A stretch of 64,000 nt of DNA from Endocalyx cinctus (lineage: Eukaryota; Ascomycota; Sordariomycetes; Amphisphaeriales; Apiosporaceae): NCBI GenBank assembly GCA_001600455.1, contig BCKC01000001.1, positions 1,266,441-1,330,440 of the forward strand, given 5' to 3'. Both the position numbers and the translations under genes were made by a program. How positions within the stretch are numbered: position 1 is the stretch's first letter; each line of letters opens with the position of its first letter. The notes below the pieces were generated by a model that was not told where the DNA came from, made no database searches, and saw only the letters and a program-made list of their open reading frames with translations. Positions 55,805 to 64,000 of the stretch are shown one piece after another.

Positions 55805-57676
55805 TTATTGCGTAGTAGCAACACACCAATGACGATGGAATGCCCATGCACTCTTTTGGCACTCCTTGCTGCAGTACTTCGTTCGGCGGCACCGGCGGCA
55901 CTTAGCAAATTGCCGCGTGAATTCCTCCCATTTATTGCACTGGTAGAATGCGCACTGGCGGATGCCACCGCGGGATTCGTCCTTGCGGCAGAGATTGCGC
56001 ATCACCACGCCAGCCCAATATTGCATATCGGTACTGTGATAGCGCACCGTAAACTTTTCCACGAGGGGGAAGATGTTGAAGTCGTTGGGAAGAAGATACT
56101 CCTCCTCTTGTGTTTCCTTTCCTGATGGTTCGGGAGTGACGTTGTCGCCGTCGAGAAGTTGCAACTCCTTCCCAATCTTGAGACGCGGAACCAAATGACT
56201 CTGCTGAAAGTAGGTTCGCAAGCTGCAATACTTCGAAACGTAAGCCAGCAGCTGTAGAGACATCAACACATCTTCCTCACGGGGCATGGCTGCCAACATT
56301 TGGGGATTGGGGGGCATTGGCCTATCCAAGAGATATCGGGGTAAGCTAGCGTGGTTCGCGAGAGAAGGTTGAGGCGTAGGTACAATCGGTCGGTTAGGGG
56401 ACAAACCCATAGTAGGTGCCGGCGTGGGGGTGGTGTTGGGGCTGATCCCATCTAGTGGAGGGCGATGGGTGATGTTAAACGTTCCGGCATCGGGGATCTC
56501 CGAGACCGTCGGTGTCGTCATATCTAGACCAGTACCCGCCAGAGTGCTGTCGCTTTCATCCATAGCGAGATCTTGAAATCCAACAGTAGGTGTGATTTCG
56601 TTGCCGCCGGACATCTCAGCATCCTGAGATTCATCAGACTGCACACTATCCGTGTTCAGATCATCCGTATCAGTAGTAGAATTCTGGTGGCGGATAGAAG
56701 GGCGTCTGCGAGATCGACCATGTGGCGTCAGCGCGGAGGCGGGTCGGATTGCCGGTGATCGAACTTGGGGAGGAGGCAAAGGAGTTGTCGGCGATGCCGG
56801 CTGCGACATCAAATTTGGGAAGGCCGGAACCATAGAGGGTAGCCTGTCAATGTCTCGCACGGGACGGATAAACCCATCGACTGCCTCCATCGTTGGGACG
56901 GCAGCAGCTAAAGGCTGGATGGCTTGGCGAGGTGGTGATGTTACATTTTGACGATTTTCATGTCTGTGATGATAATGATGGTGATGATGTCGGGAAGCGT
57001 GGAAAGTTGACCTATCAGGAGGAGAAGAGACGGGAAGAGATGATCCCGATGGACCGGCTTCGGCATTGCTCTGTTCGGGGGCGGTCGATGAACTCGCGTA
57101 CGAAGCAGCCGAAACGTCGATGGACGGCGGCGGCGCTTGTCTACGAAAGCCTCTCTGCTCAACATCCAGGCGACTGGAGCGATTTGTGAATGACGATGTC
57201 TTTGCCGATGAATCACGGTGATTGTGACCACGATGACGAATTTGATGCTCGGCAATTTGCTTCTGCTTTGCCTCTTCAGCCTTTTCACGACACTTATCAA
57301 CGACTTTGATGTAGTTATCGAGGATCGTGGCGATGACAGGAACAACGTCGGCTTCAACCACTCGCGTTCGGACGGTCTCGGTTCCGCGCACACCTATGTT
57401 TACAACACACTGAAAAGCGAGGTTCCATTTCCACATATCCATCATATCTTTGCTTCTGCCTTGTTTGAGTATGCAAACCAATCGTTCGATTCCTCCATCG
57501 ACGGTAAGGATGTCTCGAATGCGCGCGGACGAAGTGGTAAGGTAGGCAAGATGGTTAAGCGAATTAATTAAGGGTAGCGTCGATGTGCAATCGAGAGCTC
57601 GCCGGTCGTATAAGGCGGTGGTGATACCCACCGATGCCTTGTTGACATTGGGGATACTAAAATTGACTTCCCTCAT
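55805..57676 (-). CDS. samB: MYND-type zinc finger protein SamB/Mub1
   Basis: A single 623-aa exon starting MREVNFSIPNVNKASVGITT. The N-terminal ~135 residues form an armadillo-like helical block (LINSLNHLAYLTTSSARIRD, IERLVCILKQG, NLAFQCVVNIGVRG). A long disordered Ser/Pro/His-rich middle follows, with a His patch (HHHHHYHHRHE). A C-terminal helical segment (YVSKYCSLRTYFQQSH) precedes the MYND finger at about 572-617: C-x5-C, then FAKCRRCRRTKYCSKECQ and AFHRHWC. SamB controls polarity and conidiophore development in Aspergillus; its yeast counterpart Mub1 is a partner of the ubiquitin ligase Ubr2 that targets Rpn4. Length and domain order are those of the family. Confidence 0.93.
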   Translation of the reverse strand: MREVNFSIPNVNKASVGITTALYDRRALDCTSTLPLINSLNHLAYLTTSSARIRDILTVDGGIERLVCILKQGRSKDMMDMWKWNLAFQCVVNIGVRGTETVRTRVVEADVVPVIATILDNYIKVVDKCREKAEEAKQKQIAEHQIRHRGHNHRDSSAKTSSFTNRSSRLDVEQRGFRRQAPPPSIDVSAASYASSSTAPEQSNAEAGPSGSSLPVSSPPDRSTFHASRHHHHHYHHRHENRQNVTSPPRQAIQPLAAAVPTMEAVDGFIRPVRDIDRLPSMVPAFPNLMSQPASPTTPLPPPQVRSPAIRPASALTPHGRSRRRPSIRHQNSTTDTDDLNTDSVQSDESQDAEMSGGNEITPTVGFQDLAMDESDSTLAGTGLDMTTPTVSEIPDAGTFNITHRPPLDGISPNTTPTPAPTMGLSPNRPIVPTPQPSLANHASLPRYLLDRPMPPNPQMLAAMPREEDVLMSLQLLAYVSKYCSLRTYFQQSHLVPRLKIGKELQLLDGDNVTPEPSGKETQEEEYLLPNDFNIFPLVEKFTVRYHSTDMQYWAGVVMRNLCRKDESRGGIRQCAFYQCNKWEEFTRQFAKCRRCRRTKYCSKECQKSAWAFHRHWCVATTQ

Positions 57677-59330
57677 TTTTCTTATTTTTTTTTTCTTTGT
57701 TCAAATCTGGCAACAGGAGTGTGATGTTGATGTTTTGAAGGATGAGGGCGAAGATGCGGTGTCGGAAAAAGGCGGGAGCGCAATGCTATCAACCAGACCA
57801 GTAGAATTTTCTTGATAGGATAGGAATTGGGATTTGGTTATAATATATAAAATTTTGTCGACGAATCACATTCACAACTCCTTTTGATGTATTGGTGAAT
57901 GTATTTGAAGAATTAATGCAGAATTTTGATGTAGAATGGAAAAATGATGGAAGTGCTCGATTGTGTGCGGAAAGAATCAAATTTCGAAAGCTGGTATCCT
58001 ACAACAATGCGTTGTGGGAATTAAAAAAAAATGGTTTAATGTCCTCCTTTTCCTTTAGGCCGTGAAAAAAAAAAGAGATTCCTATAGGAACAAGGTTGAA
58101 AAAGAGAACGAAAAAAAGTTTTTATGCTATTCCAAGACTGTTTTTTCTCGTATGGTGAAATTTTACGTCAGAGAGAAGAAACGCGAGGAAGAATTTTGCA
58201 TCCGAACCTGAAGCTGGGCAAACCGATCGTGACTCGAGATGAAAGTGCCCAAATGCCTCAGACAACTAGATTCGTCGAGAAGAATAATAGGAACGGGTTC
58301 AATATAGAGTGAAGATGGAGGGAGCCCAAATCTCCAGCAACGTTCAAAGTCTACGAAAGAACGATGTTCCCCATCAAGATGATTTAGGAGGAAGAAAAAA
58401 AAAAAAGGATTAATAAGAAGGAGGGAAAAAAAGCGAGAAGGGAAAAAAAGAGGGTTGGTAAGTTAACTAACTAGTAGGGAGACAAGAGGCGATTCGAATT
58501 GGGGTGGTGAGATGGGTGATGGACAGATGGGCAAGGGTATTGGGGGTTATGGGGCAAATGAGATATGATGAATATGAATTTGCTTGGTCGCTAACAGGAG
58601 ATTACAAAGAAATTTAACGGGATGCTGATGGTACCTAAGACTCATCCATTTTACTGGTAATTTACAGCTTGTTCACTATAATTTTACTTGTTTACTTGAT
58701 TACTTGATTAAGTTGGTTCTTCAGGTACCTAATATACTATTAAAATAGCCATCAATTTAGGCGCTCGTTGCCCTGAAGTCCCCTAAAAAAACGATAACCC
58801 CAACAGTAAGTATTCTCCCTAGAACGGCTACTAACGTTGAATTGTTTTAGTGATGAAGAATAGAATAGAACAACCTTTATTGCTTATTTTTCTTCACTCG
58901 CGCCAATCTAGAAGACTGGGGGAACAATAAGGAAATATCCATAACCTACTTAGGTAGTACGCTCCAGTATATTAAGACGTATTCGTCTAAATACAAATAA
59001 ATTTACGATTATCAAACGGCCTTACCGATACTGTCATCAACTTTTTTACTTATTTGTTTTTTTTCGAGATTCGTATGCTCTGTAATTGTTTACTTTCAAG
59101 TAGATATGTTATAATTTCATTAGACTCAATGATTGGGTTGAAAATTTAAATTCTTGTTATTCGATAACGCTGTAACTTAGATGGTTCGTATCATCGGGAG
59201 CGCTAAATATTATTAGATGACACCACTAAGCTTAGATGCGTAGGTAGTTCTCAGGTATTTACCCTGAACTGTTTCATTATTATTTTTCCATCCTTCCAAC
59301 AAGAAAAAAACGAAGTATCCAAAAGGGAAA

Positions 59331-59331
59331 N
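59331..59331. other. Ambiguous base in spacer
   Basis: A single N inside an A-rich stretch. Confidence 0.9.
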
Positions 59332-60395
59332 AAAAGCGAGGCAAAAAAAAAAAAAAAATAGAGATTATACAATATTCATCAGATCACGGCTTTCGGTCTT
59401 TTATTTCCATCTTTCTGTTATGTAAACTAATTTACAGAATTCAATGCTAGGCAAGTAAGTATTTGAGTATAGAGACAGGCAACTGGGCCGATACACGGCG
59501 CAGGGAATATCACGTCAACTGGATGATGGGTCAGTGGCGATAAAATACCTACCTCTGCTGCTACCTGTAGACTCAATAGTAACCCGAAAGGAAAAAAAAA
59601 AAAAAAAAAAAAAAGGGTTGAATTAAGTACCTACAGGAGTAGAGGATAAAGTGGAGATCTCACTAAAAACGTTATGCTGTCTGTTCACGGGTTCATTTCT
59701 TAAGACATCACAAGAGCGCAGTGCTCCGTACGGATACATGACTAGAACGAGCTCTAAAATATTCTAGTTTCGGTTCAATTCATTCTCTTCTCGTTATGAT
59801 ATCTTCTAGAATACTTTCAACGTGCACAAAGCAAAAAAGAATTCTTCTACTGCAAAATCAGGGTTACAACATTCATGCATCGAATAACGTTTAAACATGG
59901 GCTCCGTGTCAAGGACCGGAATACGTACGTACAGCTCTTCTGCATATAATTGCAGCATAAAATAATTGGGTCCGAAAACCCTTTTGTCATTACTATATAC
60001 TGGGTAGTAATAAAAGGGATCTCAGTTCGGGGTTATTATCGTTACCCTGGTTGATAGAAAAGGGAAAAAAGAGTACTTGTACATAGTATGTATGAGGAGG
60101 AGGGGGGGCGAAATATTGATTATTGGTCGCAAATTCGAGTCCTCTTAGAGGTTGGCATGAGTCCAGAACGAAAAGAACGAAAAAACGTAATCCCATCGAC
60201 CCCATCTTTTACTAATGCTCTTAAAGTCTCGGTAAACGAAGCGGTCCCGCCTATCTGGCACAATGGAACTTTTACCTTGGTCTGTTCTCGATCATCTTAC
60301 AGGTAGTGTACATATATTGGTATACTAGAACCTTCACACGCCGCTCTCCGTTGATAAGCCTGGACGGTGGTCATAGTGTAGACAACCCCGTCCCC

Positions 60396-60431
60396 CCGTA
60401 TGGGCCGTATGGGCCGTATGGGCCGTATGGC
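60396..60431. repeat. Tandem repeat, 9-bp unit CCGTATGGG
   Basis: Four copies in a row, the last with one change (final C). Confidence 0.88.
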
Positions 60432-61490
60432 CAGTGCGCACGAGCTTAACTTCTCCTTTTTTTTTTCCCCGTCTATCTTCTTTCATCGTTCTCGTATTCT
60501 TTGTATGCTAACTCTGGGCTTTGTAACGTTCGTAAATTAAGAAGAAGAAAAATATCGGATATGTGATTTTACGGTGCCAAGCATGAAAAAAGTGATCGAC
60601 CTCAGTAAATGGAAATGGGAAAATGCATGTCCGTGTGTCGCATGATCTTCACTTATGCTGAATAGGAACCGCAAGCATTTTCGATTGCTCGACACATAAA
60701 ACCCCCTCACTTCCCACAGTCAGCGCCTCATGGCAGTCAATGCGACTCCATGACAAACCTGGCTCGCGCCCGACCTATCGGCTTCGTAAGCCGAAAAAGT
60801 AATCTCAACGACGGAGAGACTGCGGGTAGATAAGCCGGGATTAAGATCAAAGCTCATTACAGCGTAGAGTAGCATTCGAAGTACTGTATGGCGTATTATT
60901 TAATACGCATTCTACTTACCTGACTCGACCATTATTTAACGACGGGCTGCCTACATACGTACATATACATACGTGTGGTAAAGGCCGACAATAAATAACG
61001 ACGAGTACCTGCATTAACCCTAATTTACTCCTTAGTACAGCACTTATTTGCGGGTTCTTATGTACTATGTATGTAAGAGGTTGCATGGGAGGGTCAGGAC
61101 CTTTAAACCAAAGGTAAGTAATGGTTAATTACACGTAGTATAAAAGAGGTGAGCTACCTCAGTTCCAGAATTGAGTAAATCTTGGAAGAACTAAGAAGCG
61201 GGTAAATTATGACGCCTTGGTTTTTCCTTGATACAGTTATATGTATTGGAAGCACGACCACTAAGCGAACCGTGTAAATGAACCAATTCTTGACACACAA
61301 ATGCTTTGAAATGTGAAATTCTCTCGTCGTAAAGAAAAGCCACGCGACGATTTGAAACAATTATACCCCTGTCCGTCGCCGTTGGCGTCCTCTGCTGAGT
61401 ATTTGAGCATGTCAAACACGCATTTCCCATACATTAGTGTGCTCCTTCCAGCAGGTAGCACCACATTTTAGATACATGGTATACACAGTA

Positions 61491-61512
61491 GTATGTATAT
61501 GTATATACATAC
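61491..61512. repeat. Perfect 10-bp inverted repeat
   Basis: GTATGTATAT and ATATACATAC flank a GT spacer. No longer arms or coding sequence are visible around it. Confidence 0.6.
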
Positions 61513-62818
61513 CATAGTATGGCAAAAATTCAAGATGAAAAGAATCCTCCTGTAATAGTATGTATGTATATGTTTACGAAGCTTAACGGAGGAAACATAT
61601 AACAATACGAATTCATACTAATAATAACTGTCAGTGACGTGCAGAGAATGGCGTATGGCCCTTGATTCAGCGACCCAAGAAATCATAAATAAGAAAAGGA
61701 GCTAGCTCCAACCCCCTGAATATTCACTAAACAGCAAAAACCACCTCAGCTACCCAGCTGCTATGCCATACTGTACTGCGTACGGCGGTAAATCGGAGCG
61801 CGCTTAAGAGTGTTAGGGGTTTAATCTAGGCACTACATGTGATAGAATCGCCGAGCTTGTGCTATTCTTGTTTTTACCCGCTTCTTGTCTTGATGATTTA
61901 CCGAGTTTAAAATGAGAAAATATCCCGGCCGCATTCGTCTTGTACCTGTCTTATTATATCTGGTACTGTAAAAATAAAAATAAGATTGAAATAAAACATG
62001 TGTTAGTCTTAAGACACGATGCCAGTAGGCTTACCGCTTGATTGGTTTGCCTTGCCGCTATCCGTAGCACTTCTAGCGCTTATGATGTGCACCACTGGCG
62101 CATATAGTGCCGCATGTCTAATTTGGGCTCTTCAGAACATCGTCATCTTGTCATGTCTTAAGTGTGAAATACATGATTCCAACGACGCCAGAAGGTTCTA
62201 GCGTGGTCTACGCACAGTTTCTCTCAGATCTGGCGGTGAGAGATTTTCGGGTAGAGCGAAAAAAAGGATCTATTGCCATCACGAGATCCAATACAAGTTT
62301 GAGCTGTGTGTAACGCCGACACTATAAAGATTGGTTGATCGAACCACCAGATTCATGTCATATACATGTCATGTCTTTCTCCGGTACGGAAACTGTGTAT
62401 GCATACATGTCCAGTAAGTATATGTAGACGGGACCTTGGGAGCTCACCTACATATATGTATGGATTATTTTACTTCTTTAAACTCGGTGACGTCACTAAT
62501 CACCGCAGGGTCTCCTTTTAAGGTTTCAATGTGCTATCTCACGGTTTTTGGCGTCATCCCGTTCCTGCTACCAGAGGGACGCTAGTTCGGATTGGCTTGG
62601 ATCACGGCAGTACGGCAGTACGATAAGCATTTTATCTCGCCAAAAGCAATTCAAGCCTTTCAGAGACTCGTTTTTTTTTTCTTTTCTTTCTCTTCTTGAT
62701 TGAATGTTGCATCCCGAAACGTGTACGTTTCCATGGATTTGTCTGAGCACATATACTTCACATAAATTACACTGCATGCCATTCCCGAATCACTGAAGTG
62801 CGGTGGCTTTTATTCCGT

Positions 62819-63132
62819 TTACTCTTTCTTTGTAAATGGATCGAGGTGGTTATCAAGCCAAGGGAGAAATTCAAGCTTACCGGGAGTGGCATTGAAGATC
62901 AACATAAGAGCTGTGTTAATTTATGACTAATTATCCAATATGCCGAATGAGATGAGTGCTCACATCTCGAATTTCGATTTCGTTTGATAGGCAATGGTTC
63001 ATCACAACTTCTCTTACCGAACAGATCAGTCTCGGCACCAAGACGTGCTAGGCGTGAAACGTCGCTCGTCTCGTTAGGAAGACCAAGGTAAAATTGCCCG
63101 CAAAAGATGGGGAAGAAAAGCCCAGCTGACAT
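62819..63132 (-). CDS. Possible small two-exon gene, 68 aa
   Basis: An ATG at 63132 opens MSAGLFFPIFCGQFYLGLPN and continues to DLFG at a GTAAGA donor (exon 1, 63132-63018). Joining at AACACAG (exon 2 from 62910) reads on in frame as ALMLIFNATPGKLEFLPWL and ends ...DPFTKKE, stop at 62819. The 107-nt intron is of normal size and the exon text looks coding, not random. No family is recognised. It could be a true small protein, a remnant of a larger enzyme gene, or the tail of a gene whose upstream exons I missed. Confidence 0.35.
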
Positions 63133-64000
63133 GCTTGGAAAGAAAGAGAGAGAGAAAATCCCTCTCACGCACACGATTGATTCACTTTACTCAGCTAATA
63201 AGCTGTTTTCCATATGACTCGGATAAGCTGCCAAGTCCGGCCTCTTTCTAATCAGATTCCTCAGAAATAACGGATTTGTTATCAGTCGAGGTGGACGAAA
63301 ACCCTCATCTATTTCCAATCAAGAACTATTGAAACAAAAAATAGAAGAACGTTATGCCGTCGGTAATTATCCTGATAATGTGGTTTTCGCGCAAAAGCAA
63401 TGGACGTCTTTAGGACCCTTCACCATCCTATCGGATGGGCTCAACCCAGAACGTCGGGTGAGATCTAATCCCGATACCACGAACCCGATCGATTGCCGCT
63501 TGCGTGGGGGGTGAAGGCAGGATCTTACTATAGTATATATCTCAGTGCTCTTTTCCCTTTTTAAGAATCATGGGAGAGGAGCTTAATATTAGTCCTTAAG
63601 CGTCAAATGTCTGTGCGGCAAGTAGTGGTATCACCTATATTAATATCCACCAGGGACCACGTTCGTAGTGTAGATGATTGGAGATGTGAGCGGGGTCAAG
63701 AAAACGAAGTGGATGATAATTCTACTTTGAGATTATCTATCACATCGATTCGGCCGTGAAGGTATTCTTAATCAGTAGTATATATCAACTAGTGCAGTTT
63801 GCACTGCGGGCGCACGCCTGCTTGTACGGTGAAGTTCGGAGAGCAAGGTCCTCTGACGGGCTACTGCTCCGAATTCCCGGGAATTTTACTGTCCGCGTCA
63901 AGGTTTTCCACCTCTACGACAAAGAATGCTAAATGATTCATAGCTTCGTACATTTAAAGTGCGTTTTAAGTTTACGGCTCGTGTGCACGTGTATTTCATG
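63133..64000. other. Right edge, no firm gene
   Basis: On the plus strand a frame is open from about 63230 to a TGA at 63512-63514 (about 95 codons) without an ATG. It includes NGFVISRGGRKPSS and YAVGNYPDNVVFAQKQW, which look fairly protein-like, but I recognise no family. Nothing is seen from 63515 to the end. Confidence 0.4.

Larger units (their letters stand above)
57677..62818. other. 5.1-kb gene-poor region
   Basis: The first ~600 bp is A/G-rich and likely the samB leader and promoter. Beyond it I found no frame above about 80 codons with family resemblance. It holds a 23-A run at 59592-59614, an unresolved base at 59331, a CCGTATGGG repeat, and a 10-bp inverted repeat at 61491-61512. 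A 60-codon hydrophobic frame at 62019-62201 is not convincing. Confidence 0.5.

Noticed and set aside
62019..62201. 60-aa hydrophobic frame starting MPVGLPLDWFALPLSVALL
   Set aside because: Short, no signal-peptide cleavage logic, no family resemblance and no splice continuation found. Likely chance.

Overview
The window is nuclear DNA of a filamentous ascomycete (Pezizomycotina). Coding genes carry short introns with GTAAGT/GTATGT-type donors and CTAAC-type branch sites, and several families are typical of such fungi: a HET-domain protein, Rtt109, SamB/Mub1, a class II-like eIF4E and a small cysteine-rich secreted protein. I assembled 17 protein genes with fair to strong support and one weaker small gene by joining open segments across splice sites. 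Gene-poor, AT-rich stretches separate them, with long A/T homopolymers and short tandem repeats. I saw no rRNA, tRNA, CRISPR array or intact transposon. The order cannot be fixed from the sequence alone.

Layout. 1-1516 (+): 3' part of a HET-domain gene cut by the window edge. 2225-4554 (-): four-helix membrane protein with a long disordered tail. 6063-8522 (-): conserved fungal protein of unknown role. 9574-10636 (+): CFD1, cytosolic Fe-S assembly ATPase. 13133-14790 (+): S-adenosylmethionine decarboxylase (spe2) behind a leader with three perfect stem-loops. 15782-16453 (+): small secreted cysteine-rich protein. 18027-19877 (+): divergent beta-tubulin. 20320-25097 (-): an 11-exon, 1324-aa protein joining a zinc finger, a dynamin/GBP-like GTPase, a RING finger and a patatin domain whose catalytic Ser and Asp both appear replaced. 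25098-30840: gene-poor stretch. 30841-32046 (-): GC-rich multi-pass membrane protein. 32644-33579 (-): mitochondrial ribosomal protein mL57. 34111-35961 (+): Rtt109 acetyltransferase. 38130-40712 (+): single-pass surface protein with a His/Asn-rich tail. 41330-44224 (-): HID1. 45006-46667 (+): MFS transporter. 47662-49114 (-): glyoxalase II with two plausible start codons. 51619-52639 (+): class II-like eIF4E. 53671-54490 (-): degenerate EF-hand protein. 55805-57676 (-): SamB/Mub1 MYND protein. 57677-62818: gene-poor stretch. 62819-63132 (-): possible 68-aa gene.

The genes look like ordinary housekeeping and accessory genes set side by side, not one pathway or a biosynthetic cluster. The strongest candidate for something not well described is the zinc finger-GTPase-RING-pseudo-patatin protein. 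It has the build of a nucleotide-switched sensor or scaffold carrying a lipase fold that has lost its catalytic dyad. The structured spe2 leader and the tubulin with tyrosine at the position-167 equivalent are also worth checking.
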